Source of the DNA: Marchantia polymorpha subsp. ruderalis
Taxonomy: Eukaryota > Streptophyta > Marchantiopsida > Marchantiales > Marchantiaceae
Direction: 5' to 3'
Length of the DNA stretch: 64,000 nt
NCBI GenBank assembly: GCA_037833965.1
Contig: AP031354.1
Coordinates: 26,142,001-26,206,000, forward strand
In this document: one piece after another, positions 53,751 through 64,000 of the stretch
How the letters are laid out: each line of letters begins with the position of its first letter
How positions within the stretch are numbered: the stretch's first letter is position 1
The notes under the pieces: generated by a model
What the model saw: only the letters and a program-made list of their open reading frames with translations
Told to the model about the DNA's origin: nothing
The model's database searches: none
Made by a program: the position numbers and the translations under genes

Positions 53751-54842
53751 AACACGCTGCTCAGTTGGCCTTCCTTCAGTTGGCCGTCCTTTAGTCGCCC
53801 GACTCGCAGTCGGCCGACTGTCAGTTCGCCTATCTTCTGCTGGAGGCATCGGTGCCTTCTGCGCAGAAGTGTCTGCCGACCTCCCCAGAATCTGCGCGAT
53901 TATCTCTTCCTGCGTGGGCAGGATACTCCGCCGGACCGGAGTACGCCCGGTCTCCTCAGTACTAGTTGGCAACACCACTTTGCGTGCCCTCTGTTTCGGA
54001 CGGCTGTGAGGCTCGTTGGTTGGACGACTCCGAGTCGGCGCCGCAAGAGCTTCCGGCTGCCTGTCTTCAGGTCTCTCATCCCATTTCCGCTTCCGCGGTG
54101 CGCGCTCGCTTCGACGCTCTTCTGCTGCTCTTGCTGGAGCCGGAGCTACAGCTGGACTGGCAGGTGCTTCGTCCGGATCTGTATCCACTTCGGCCTCCCG
54201 CAAGTATCTACCTGGATAACTCCGGGTCAGCAGCGGAAACCGTGTCCGCTCTGAAGTTGTCAAACATCCCATCGCTCGATAAAACACAATCAGGTAAGGC
54301 GAAAGATGATTGAGGGTCCCTCCTCTCTCTTCTTGCGCATGTTGGCGCGTCACCTTCCACAGGAGTCGTGCCCAATGAACCGGAGCTCCTGACAACACTA
54401 GCTCCACAAATCCCACTTGCCAACCATGCATGTAAGCGGTCTTGGTCGGCTGCAATATCTGAAGCAATGCAGTCGCGACATTTCTCCGCAATCGATCTTT
54501 GTAATCCCGTGTCCGGAAACCGTTCTTGGGATGCCTGGCAACTTTGAAAAGATCATTGTAGGAGATTTCTTCCTCCTTGGACACCTTCACGCTCTCGGCC
54601 TCGAAGAGGAGAAACCCTTCCTCGCCTGCACACCTTCCTAACACCTGCGCCCAGTCACTAATGTCCCACCTCTCGGGATGTGGGCGGAATCCGCGCGAGG
54701 GCTTGTGTTTCTCTTGCAGATACTCGCGCACCATCTCCGGACATGTCCAGTTCCATCCCCACAGGAGGAAATCAAGCTTCAGCCTTGTTAACACATCTTG
54801 GAATGCGCGCAGACCGATCTGCGGCACTCTGAGTGGAGACAC
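53751..54842 (-). pseudogene. C(-) LTR-encoded ORF, N-terminal piece (split fossil)
   Basis: On the minus strand this encodes the family C version of the conserved LTR-protein domain: SPLRVPQIGLRAFQ, FLLWGWNWTCPEMVREY, WDISDWAQVLGRCAG, then VHWARLLWKVTRQHAQ and LNHLSPYLIVFYR, followed by the start of the low-complexity Ser/Arg/Pro linker. The same residue pattern occurs in the A protein with many substitutions, so the families have diverged while keeping the domain. The gene is cut by insertion of the A solo LTR, with the target duplication AACAC at the junction. The downstream piece lies at 46951-48395. Confidence 0.75.
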
Positions 54843-56731
54843 TCGCAGCTGGGGGACCTACGACATCTTCCTTGCGTTTCCTGCACACACACAGACGTTC
54901 TCCCTTCCGCTCGATCTCTCACAATCGCCGCTGCGCGTCGGCCGCTCAGACACTGACTGAAATCGCTCTCTCTTCTCTTGGGCGCTCAAGTTCGCTGCTC
55001 GCAAACTCTCTGCAAGGTCTGTCAAGATCCTCGCACAACTGGTCTCCGCACTCTCTCTTCTCACTGCAGATCTCTCCGCCCTTGCGCGTAATCTCTGAAG
55101 CTGAAAACTCACAATCAAAAATGAGAGAATGAGACTGGAGAGCAGTCTTTTCTTCTCCGAATTCAAGATCGCCCAACGTTCTCACTGGTTACAATCAAAC
55201 TTGATTACGCAGCCGGCTATACGGCCTAACGGTTCTCCCTCGCATGCTCAAATTCACGACTCCGCACTGCGCGCATTCGCATGCGTGAACGTTGAATTCT
55301 CCCGCCGCCATCGTCTTCCGGACTCGAGTTCGCCGCAGTGGAGCGTATGCGTCGACTAGGTTGTCTTTTCCTAACCTGACCATCGCCGGAGGCGTATCGC
55401 CGCTGGCGTATTCCTTCTCCGTCGGCGCCTCGCTGGAGGCGCACATCAAGTCGGCGCGAATTACGCCGGCGCGTAGTCGTACCACTTGTTTTGTCCGTTC
55501 TGCCCGTCCTATCGCCGACGGCGCATATCCCGCCGGCGCGAATCATGCCAGCGCACCCGCCTATCTACGCCACGTCGGAGGCGTACATCCGGCCGGCGCT
55601 TCTCTTCCGTTGCGCAGCCGTCAAAAGCGCTTCCGCCTCTGAGTTGATCTCCTCCCATGAGCGCGTGGTTCCGCCGAAGGCGCATCGCCGAAGGCGTACG
55701 GAAGTCCTTTCCGACGGTGAACCCTAGCGCGAACAGCGCATGTCCGGATGCGAGTTTTCCGACGCTCATCACTTCTTCGTCCTTGATACATCTCCGGCGC
55801 TCTTGGGCTCGTTAGAACAAGCGTCCCGAGCTCTTTCCAATGCAACCTCAACCAACTAAAACTAGTGTGAATCCTGATCGTTATGAAGGTTTCCCTCCCG
55901 CGCTAGCGGCGCATCGCCGAAGGCACACTCATGGTCGGAAGCCTTCAGAGGTCCTTGCCGGCTTCTGACGTCTTCAGCAACATCTCCTCCGGAGGTGTCT
56001 GTGCCGGAAGCGTACCTTCCCTAAACGCTGGAAGTGCGTGGATAGAGACACCTCAGTAAAGGAGATCTTGCCGAAGGCGCCGAAGGCATTTGGCGCTGGT
56101 ACGTCCAACTTCGCGATTTTTCGTGACCTCGTGACGATCTCCTCAATCCACTCTATTATACGTACCATTTCCTAACTACAGACACTGCTTCGGTACTTCT
56201 TTTCTGAATTGTTTAAATTCTGCAAAAAAAACAAAAAATGTGTTACCACACGCCTACGCGTAGGCGAACTGCCTTCGTCCGCGCATAGGACAAACTTTCC
56301 TCGCCTACTCGTAGGCGAGAAGCTGAGTATCTTGCGACCTTCATAACTCCCGGAGTCCTCATCTGTTTGTGGCGTTCTTGGGCTCGTTAGAATCAGCGCG
56401 TCGAGCTCTTTCCAACAAGACCCTAACGAAGTCAAGGCGTTTGGGGATTGGCCAAGTTCTGAAGGATTACTCTAGCGCCGAAGGCGCAGCGCCGAAAGCG
56501 GATTTTGCGCCTTGCGCCGAAGGGGTTATACCTTCAGAGTCCGCATGGAGGGTGGTATCCGTCCCCGACGTTGCACCTCACTCCTGGATTCTACAAGTTC
56601 CCTCGAGAATCTCTGCGATCTTCAGAATTCACTTTGTTTTGATGCACCGAAGGCTATTTACACTGCTGCTGCGGTACAGTTTTCCAAAAATGTTTTAATT
56701 TCTTCAAAAATACCAAAAGTGGGGTACCACA

Positions 56732-57083
56732 GAGACACGCTGTCGGAACCCTCATTACTCGCGCCGCGATTGCGCCTATGGGGACGGTGTGCAGTCCGTC
56801 AACGGGTACCGCACGGTGGGCCGGTTCCCGTCCGTGCACCGTCTACGGTCGGAAAGGGTGCTCGGGAGCCAGGCGCACGGACGCCTAGTCCTAACGTGGG
56901 ATGGCCACGCCGCTACGCGAGAAGAGGCGCTAATCGGCACAAAGCTCACCTCAGCCACACATCTACTCCTTATATATACTTCTGGAACTTGCTTGAACCG
57001 CCCTCCTCTTTGGGCCGCGAAAATTATACTAGTAGCCGTATTTTTCTTGAAAAAACTAAGTGTTGGAAAAACACTATAAACGT
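56732..57083. other. Flank of D: mixed-GC sequence, no gene seen
   Basis: GC-rich at first, with a TATA-like TTATATATACT at 56970-56980 on the plus strand and then a falling GC content. It could be the remains of another LTR promoter region, but no LTR end, primer site or coding motif supports this. Confidence 0.35.
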
Positions 57084-58260
57084 CATAACTTCCTGCTCCA
57101 AAGAGCAAATCATCCAATTTTTGGTCTAGACGCTCAAACTCGACGAGGCGCACAGTCGGATATATTTCTTTCCACCTTCCTCAAAGGAATACGAACTTTA
57201 CTGCCGAAACCCGACCCCAAACCTAGGAATGAGCCCAATGTGCAAGGAGCAATGCAATAACTTATAGACATCACATTCAATTGCATTTTTTGTCACGGCG
57301 TAGAGTCATACTTGGCTGTACCCATTCGCGAGCCGAATTTTGTGGCAAACGGAGAGGAAACGATCTGACGCAGTCTCGTGCGTGACCTAACAGAGGCGCA
57401 TGAACTCCGAATGTCTCGAACATTGAGAGTTACGATTGGCATAACTTTCTAACCGCATGAGTAAATGGACTGATTTCTTTTACCGTCTCTCCGATCCACC
57501 ATGCTTTCATCACCTGTTGAATTTCGTGAAGTACTGATCCGAAATGCCGACACAGTGTTCCGATGTTGTCTCGTGGGTGAGTCAACCCGGACGCCTGAGT
57601 TCCGGATGTCTCGGACATCGAGGGTGAGATTGGGCATAACTTTGCCACCTCATATCCGAATGGATTGATTCTTTCACCCGTTGTTTAGATCTGCCAGCTT
57701 CTCCTTGCCTACCAAATTTCGTGGACTACGGATCTGAAATGAGAACACGTTGTCCCGACACCGGGGAACAATGTTCCGACTCTGGGGAATAACGCACGTC
57801 ATCCTGGCGCCAAACACGGGTGCAGATCACCCCAAAGACCATAACTTTTTCATCCGGGCCGAAAATGGACTGGTTTTTTGTTCGTTCGTTCTCTCCTGAC
57901 TATGCGCTTACTCGGATATATTTGGTTTTGCCTTCCAGACTTGTCTCCGAAAGTCTCGCCTCTGTGACGATGAAGGTCTGTTAGCATCCAACTTAGGGCA
58001 AGTGCACTCAGATGGCCATAACTTGCTAGTCCAGTCTCCAACTCGAGTGATTCTTCGCTCGAACGTTAGATCTTGAAGAGGAGCTCTCTTTGTATGTACT
58101 TCGTCTATTGAGATCCGCAGATTGTATTTGGGTTGGAAAACGATTGGACCCCTAGTCTAGAGTATCTGTGGGCAGTTCAAATGAAGTCCCATAACTTCTT
58201 CGTCCCGGATCCAAACTTTGTGATTCAAAAACCAATGACAATATGAGAAGATTCTTCCGA
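57084..58260 (+). repeat. Diverged tandem-like repeats beginning CATAACTT
   Basis: CATAACTT-type unit starts at 57084, 57440, 57636, 57840, 58017 and 58190, spaced 360, 196, 204, 177 and 173 nt. After several starts the text follows a pattern like ATCCG then AATGGACTGATT. Units are strongly diverged. The opening words resemble the CATAACTC...CATCCGTT start of the LTR cassette. No coding potential is seen. Confidence 0.55.
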
Positions 58261-59148
58261 AGTTGGTATATTTACTTTACTACACTTCTCGAATGAAGAA
58301 AAATCACTCATCCATGCACGATTATCCTTTTCCTAGTGAATTATGGTTTAATTCTAGATGTTCTGCACAAATTGTTTGAATTTGAGAATTTGAATGCATT
58401 CAAAATGAAAGAATATGATATTATAAATTCTAGAATGAATTTTACTAATTTAAAGAATATGTACAAAGAATGAAAATTGAATAAACTTAAAATTTGAAAT
58501 AAAATCAAAAATAATTATGAAAAGGTTTGGAAAAAAACAGAGTATAATTTCTAAAATTAAAATACGAATAATAAGATTTATTGAAAAAATTTCAGTAAAT
58601 TCTGAATCTAAATTCTATTTAATTGATAGAATACAATATCTAAAAATGAGAAAAAATGAAATAAATTATAATATTAAATTTTTAAAATCATCGTTTAACA
58701 CTAATAAATTAGACATATAATTTCTATATATTTTACATTAATAATATTTAAACTCATAATAGTGTAAAATCTCTATATTTTTTTAAAGTTTTAAATGTTA
58801 TTTTGCAATAATAGAGAATCTGAAATTAAAAATCAGTTAAAAATAAAAATAAATTTGATAAATATCAATTAAATCTCTCCATAACTATCTCTTGTATCAT
58901 TGAAATATATCAAAGATTTGGAAGAATTAAAAGTGATGAAAGATTGGAACAATTATCGTAACTGTAAATATTATTTAGATCTAAGATCTAAACCGTTCAA
59001 GATTAGTTTTAGTATGTATGTAGCGTGTGGAATAAATATCAATAAGATCTAACGGTCTGATTTGATTTTTGAACTTTGCAAAATTTATAAATTCTAAACT
59101 ATCTTTAGAATATTTGGCGATATTATAAATATGGGATATTTTTTTTAG
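58261..59148. other. AT-rich DNA, no gene seen
   Basis: Very AT-rich, with runs of A and T and short frames only (the longest, at 58517-58720, is Lys/Ile/Asn-rich as expected by chance). No RNA gene, transposon end or conserved motif is recognised. Confidence 0.6.
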
Positions 59149-60413
59149 CGGTGCGCGGAATAAGATTTTGGATGGCGGAAGTTGGCGTTGTCATGAATGT
59201 GGAATGTACAAGTGTGGCAGTGGCGGCGGCGGCGTGAAGTCAAGCGTGGGAAGCAGGACGGCGAGGCATGAAGTCGCGCATGGGAAGCAGACCGTTACCC
59301 ATCATTGCGGAAATGGCATTCACGCGGCCTGTGGGTGTATTAGCCCTGGACTTTTGGAGAGGAAATTCGGCCTTGGGAGAGAGATCTTGGAGGGGTACCA
59401 GTGTGTGTGGACGCTGGTGGGATCGGTGGCATGGATAGAGTGTGGATGTGAGTGATTTTTGCAGGGAAGTAGTGAGAATTGGGAGTGGAGTGTGGAGAAT
59501 TCGAAGGAGGAGGGAGCAAACTCTCGAGAATGAAGAGTCGTATCTAAGAGTGAAATTTAATCGGCATCTGAGATCGAGGTGTGGAATCTGTGAGTGGGAG
59601 CTGAAATCAAAGTGGAGGTTCTAAGAGTGGGAGTTGAAATCGAAGTGAAATCTGAGACTAAAATCTGACAGTCGGGATCTGAATTTGAAACTGAAAAGTG
59701 AAAGTTAAATCTGAGAGAGAAATCTGATGGGGTCTGAAGGTGGAAGCTGAGAAATTGACACCGAAATTTGAGTAGGAATTGAGAGTGGAACTGAAATCGA
59801 AGTTGGGAACTTAGGGTTTGAGACTGAAATCTGATACTCAACATTGTGGGTGGAATCTGATAGGAGGGGAAAATCCCTGAGAGCGAGGGTGTTGAAAGTG
59901 TGGAGTCGCTGAGAGTGCCGCCGGAGGGCTGAGCGAAAGAGTGTGTGTGAAGGACAAGAGGGTCGCTGGGCTGAGAGTGAGTTGATCACTAAGAGGAAGA
60001 ATCGAGCAAAGTGTTGAGAGTAGAATCGTGTTCCCTAGGTGTGAAGATTGCTGTTAAGAAGAGTGTCACCTTGTGCTGCGGGTGCGTCACTTGACTTAGT
60101 CCGAGGCAGTGTGTCTGAGATGTGGCACTCATCCTAGGATATGCCCACAGCGGCTGTAGTATTGAGAAAGTCATCCAAAGTTGGGATAGATCTTTATGTT
60201 ACAAAGAGCTTGTCTGCTGCTCTTGTGAACATAGCAGACAGCAATGTGTTAGTTTCAGTTTTGGACAATTTGTCCATGGAAGAGCGAGTGTTCATGATCT
60301 TGTTATCTTGAATACACTCACAGTACATGATTTGAGAACTGAGAAGTTAGATTATGAGAGCTCGAACCCCCACCTGGATTACAAACGCTGAAGGGTGGAA
60401 AGTTTCGGCTCAC
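59149..60413 (+). mobile_element. Old E-like LTR fragment, opposite orientation to E (broken)
   Basis: Reverse-complement match to the E LTR: GGTGCGCGGAA near 59151, CATGAATGTGGAATGT near 59192, GTGGCAGTGGCGGCGG near 59214, the degraded minisatellite near 59560-59700, and CGCTGAAGGGTGG...GGCTCAC at the end (60387-60413). It is clearly more diverged than the two E LTRs of the window, truncated at its left end, and lacks a primer site on the right. A fossil outside the D insertion. Confidence 0.75.
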
Positions 60414-62212
60414 TCACCATATTACTTTAACTAAAATATATTTCAATTACACGATGTAACTTTCAAGTAAAGTTCTTCCTTAGTATCGCTTGAAGAGTAT
60501 AATTAATTGTCCGAAGGTTAAAATGTGCAAAGTACAACAAAGTTATGTTCTTATAGATTGAATTTTTCTTGCATGAATCTCCTAGATAACTAGATGCATG
60601 TGTACAATTTTTTATGATTGATTTTAATGTAAATTTTTTAGTCTTGAAATTTGAGGTTTGAATCTTTTGAGCAAAAATTTTGAGTGGGGTGTTGCTGGAG
60701 AAAGTATTTTGTAGAGATTTCATGATCATCGAAACTAGTTTTGGAATTCTTTTGGTGCAAAACTAGGGTAGTAGAAAGTAGCAACGTTCAACAAGTTTCA
60801 AAATGAACTCTTGTATCCCATCATTGATTGGCTTCATTGTACATCGAAGTGGACCTGAAGAGCAGAGCAACAACAATTTCATCATAGTCATAGTCGACGT
60901 CCAAACATCAAACAGAGATATCACATGGATGGAAAAAAATAGATGAGGTGATAATTTCAAGATAACATTGTTTTTATTGCTCAGTTGAAAAGTATATTGG
61001 AAATTTCTATCGTGCAATGTGTTAACATTGTAGGGAGATGCTCAACAAGTTAAAACATCATGTCTTGCATTGATATATTTTGGATTTTAAAAGTATAATT
61101 GAGTACATGCGTATCATAGAGAGATTTTCAAAAATACAACAAATGTCAATATAATCATCAGGATTGGAGGCACAGCAAGTTTTTTTGTTGTAGCACAAGC
61201 AACAACGTTTGTTGAACTTTTTAAGTCCAGCAATAAATGTAGAAGTATAAAACAATCATCATCTGCGGTTTTTAGACTTTTTGATCTCCTCCAACATTGC
61301 ATTCAATGTGTGTTCTAACAAGTAATTTGTAGTGTTTATCTGTAGTCTCAATCCTAGCTACATTGTTACCTCTAGAAGAATGGTATCTGATTGACTATTA
61401 CAGAATAAATATAGCGAATGTTTGCTGGAGTTTGAAGATCAACTCAAGTACGTGAGCGATGAGATGCTAACGATGGATGGATGGAAAAAGTTTTTGAAGA
61501 AAGCTGTGATTGTTACTACCAACACAACAATGAATCTTGGAAATAGTGTAGTTTACAGGTAGGCTCACAACAAATGCGTTGGTGCAACAATTGATACTAT
61601 TAACTAATAAAAGTACTTTTTGGTTCATAACAATCGTTACCTTTGTATCTGATACATCAACTATCATGATCAGATTGAGGAGCAATCTGGCCAATTCACA
61701 TCCAAATAATCCTAGTCAAATTATTTGCTTATTCAACAAAGTAAGTTTGTATTACAAGTTGACATAGAAATTTGCAATTTTTGAACGCCCGAAAATATGC
61801 AATTTGAGGTGAATCTTGTGCATTTTTTCAGTATCTTAACTTTCCCTTCTTCCCGTAGTGTCAACTTATGGAGCTTTCAATGTAGTACTCTACAGTTAAT
61901 GGAACTCTTTCCGAGGTGGTGTCAGTAGACAATCTTCTCAGCCATTATTTTTACATATGTCAACTTTTACCCAAGTTCTTGTCACTTCATTCATAGACAC
62001 TTTCATCAAAACTTTTGGCCTCTAGGATCTACAACCTAGGTCAAACGTAGCGAAGCCACACTTTTTCTCTAGGTGTAAATATCTTGTGGCTCACTTCAAC
62101 CTCAGTTGACATGTAATACAATTGTTGATCATGCGACCATAATAAAATTTTCATCTTCTTGTGTATTTAGTTGAAGTTGGTTCAAAATTCCAACTTCTTT
62201 GAAACATTTGTT
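60414..62212. other. AT-rich DNA, no gene seen
   Basis: Only short frames below about 90 codons, without recognisable motifs. No tRNA, rRNA or transposon end is supported. Confidence 0.55.
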
Positions 62213-62692
62213 AGAAATTTGCTTGATGGGATCCCATCAGAACGATGGGACCCTTTCGACGGCAGTTCAACCCACTGTCACCGATATTCTACTACACGTT
62301 GTTGTAATTGCTTTCAATCCGAGTTAGGAAAAGCACTAAGGCTCTTTTTTGAAAAGTGACTTCTCCCCGCATGCACTTCACGGACCAAAATAGTCAACTT
62401 AAGTGACTTCAGCCAAGAGTTTTAGAAAGAAAAGTAAGGAGTAAGTAGATTACGCCCATATGTTATAACTGTAAAATCATTTTGGGACTTGAGAAATTGG
62501 GCTCTTGCACGATGAAGATTGGAAGCCATGGAAAATCTGACTAATATAAATTTGGGAAGAATGTTTTTTTTTCATTGAAGTGGAAATAAAGCAGTTACAA
62601 GAACATCACTAACGGTGACACGTTGGAGGGATCCCATTGGATAAAACGGAACGTATTGGTTCCCACTAAACAGTCACATCAAGCAAATTTCT
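62213..62692. repeat. Inverted repeat pair, possible MITE or hairpin
   Basis: AGAAATTTGCTTGATG at 62213-62228 and its exact reverse complement at 62677-62692 enclose about 450 bp of non-coding DNA, with weaker matching beyond the arms. The left inner part also holds the palindrome GATGGGATCCCATC (62225-62238). No clear target duplication is seen, so a miniature DNA transposon is only one option. Confidence 0.35.
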
Positions 62693-62752
62693 CAACATTT
62701 GTTTGCAATGAACACTTTAAATTTCTCAACATTTGTTTGCAATGAACACTTT
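62685..62752 (+). repeat. 34-bp tandem duplication
   Basis: Two perfect copies of a unit beginning AAATTTCTCAACATTTG and ending CACTTT. The first overlaps the right arm of the inverted repeat. Confidence 0.85.
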
Positions 62753-64000
62753 AAATGCATGTAAAGTACTTTTACTTTGCAGCTATCATCTTCTCCTAGT
62801 TGAGGCGATGGAATATACACCCAACATCTTTACTTTCGCTGAGCTTTCTCTCAATTTTCAAGGTTTCATCTTCTTTCAAACTTGCAATTTAATTCACGAG
62901 AGAAAGAGTCTAATGATACTATGTAAAATACAATACATTGATAATTATATAGCCAATCTAGTCATTCGGATGCGTAAACGAAATAGTCAATGTTCTAAAG
63001 TGTCCAAAGTTGATCTTCGTATCATCCAGCCATAAACTTTACACATTTTCAGCTATCATCTGTCTGTCTATGACCTATAGTTAAAATGATCACAAGTTTC
63101 CTTTGAATAGAAATGGGAAATGTAAACAACGAGTGGACATAAAATTGGAACATTAATGAACGATAGAGACTGGTATGGAAGAGCTGGAGTACTATTGTAG
63201 AATACCTCTATTCTATGATAATCTCAGTTATATTGTTTAAACATGATTATTCAAATCTTTCATTTACCGAGTGAAAATACATATAAAGAATATCAAGTAT
63301 TGAATTCTAAGTTTTTTTTATCAACACTTGTAATGTAAAGTGAAATTATCCTCTTTTTATCGGAAAAAGAATTGAATATTTGAGAAACAAAGCTAGTTGC
63401 TACGTTAAATGAAATTTGAACTCATCTTCAATATTAAACACAAACTTTGGGAAAATAATTGTTATGTAAAACAAATAACTAGAGGGTTGTTACATAAAAA
63501 GAGATGTTTCTGAAGATTTAGAATAGATGAGTGTACTAATATATATATTTTTCTCTAGTTTTTGAACTATATTCTTCATTCCGTATATTGTTTTCTTTAG
63601 ATTAATACAACGTTCTTTTGTATGAACAGAAATTGGGGGGTCTTAGATGAAAAAAGTTGTTATTTGTCTAGTATAGTTTAAAATTATAAATAAAGTTCAT
63701 GGAAAGAATATAGAGATTCTCAATTAAAATGGATTTTTTTCTAATAATTTTATATCTAATTTATTCTTTTAAAATGATTTAGTGATATTCTTTAATACAT
63801 TTGTCACTCGGTGTATAAAAAATTATATATATTTAGGATACATATATTTAATATTATAGATGTTATTTTCATAATTATATTATTAAATCTTTCAACAATA
63901 CATCTATTTTATATCTATATATAGTTAACATAAATTATTCTTCATATCATTTGTGGAATAAAAACAAGACGTTCATATTACATGTTAGGTTGTCATGATC
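62753..64000. other. AT-rich DNA, no gene seen
   Basis: Low-GC sequence with short chance frames (longest 62733-63035, no recognisable motif). Nothing functional could be supported. Confidence 0.55.

Larger units (their letters stand above)
45987..56250 (-). mobile_element. C-family solo LTR, C(-), interrupted by an A solo LTR
   Basis: Pieces are 45987-48395 and 53751-56250, about 4.9 kb without the insertion. On the minus strand it starts TGTGGTAAC at 56250 and ends TTATTACA at 45987. It is flanked by CGCCT on both sides (45982-45986 and 56251-56255), a 5-bp target duplication in the D LTR. No internal gag-pol region is present between these ends, so it is a solo LTR left by LTR-LTR recombination. 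It carries a U3 reading frame, then a TATA box and an R-U5 region closely matching that of C(+). It is older than the A LTR that splits it. Confidence 0.85.
44557..56731 (-). mobile_element. D-family LTR, outermost and oldest host element (fossil, interrupted)
   Basis: Visible pieces are 44557-45986 and 56251-56731; everything between is the inserted C(-) LTR, and the left part lies beyond the inserted C(+) LTR and outside the window. The minus-strand start TGTGGTACC is at 56731. Continuity is direct: text reading ...AACCCTATTTCGCCT up to 45986 resumes after 56255 with ACGCGTAGGCGAACTGCC, matching the order in family A LTRs. It carries an A-like LTR reading frame, clearly more diverged than any A copy, and shows several breaks. 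It is the oldest layer because two C LTRs lie in it. Whether it is a full element or a solo LTR cannot be told from this window. Confidence 0.75.

Noticed and set aside
60763-61302. Host gene or DNA transposase fragments in short minus-strand frames
   Set aside because: Frames are under 90 codons, without conserved motifs, splice-consistent continuity or codon bias that could be judged by eye.

Overview
The window is a pile of nested Ty3/gypsy-type LTR retrotransposons from a streptophyte (green plant or charophyte-grade) genome. No host gene could be supported. The evidence for a plant is the non-chromoviral (Athila/Tat-like, OTA) reverse transcriptases and integrases, primer sites matching plant tRNA-Asp and tRNA-Gly, 5-bp target duplications, and deep nesting in otherwise AT-rich DNA. 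The species cannot be named from this sequence.

Four LTR families are recognised and named here only for convenience. Family A has 5.36-5.39 kb LTRs starting TGTGGTACC and ending TTATTACA. Family C is a relative with LTRs of about 4.9 kb starting TGTGGTAAC. Family D is an older A-like relative. Family E is unrelated, with LTRs of about 2.3 kb (TGTGAGC...GCTCACA on its coding strand). All of 1-56731 lies inside one D LTR (minus strand) that runs off the left edge. Two C LTRs sit in D: C(+), ending at 44556, and C(-), a solo LTR at 45987-56250 (target duplication CGCCT). C(-) is split by a solo A LTR (48396-53750, target duplication AACAC). C(+) is split by element E (16553-43255, minus strand, target duplication ACGCG) and by element A1 (1809-14314, minus strand). 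Element A2 (17453-34247, plus strand) sits in the left LTR of E. A further A copy (A3, 1-1808) sits in the 3' LTR of A1.

A1 and A2 have the same plan: a giant LTR, a 22-nt gap with a small hairpin, a tRNA-Asp primer site, a Gag-protease ORF, one in-frame amber codon in the context UAG-CAA-UUA, an RT-RNaseH-integrase ORF, a polypurine tract, and a second LTR. E has one 2038-codon Gag-Pol ORF and a tRNA-Gly(UCC) primer site. The coding parts of A1, A2 and E look whole and their LTR pairs are nearly identical, so these insertions are young; C is older and D oldest.

The most unusual feature is a reading frame of about 1045 codons inside the LTR of family A, with homologues in the LTRs of C and D. 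It lies upstream of the TATA box, in U3, and encodes a conserved globular N-terminal domain, a low-complexity Pro/Ser/Arg linker, a long coiled coil and a conserved basic C-terminus. The only parallel known to me for a protein encoded in a retroelement U3 is the MMTV superantigen ORF, with no implied homology. A second notable point is a set of short GC-rich palindromes and an inverted-repeat cassette shared between the unrelated LTRs of E and A/C/D.

To the right of D (56732-64000) are diverged non-coding repeats (about 57.0-58.3 kb), an old E-like LTR fragment in the opposite orientation (59149-60413), and AT-rich DNA with no supportable gene.
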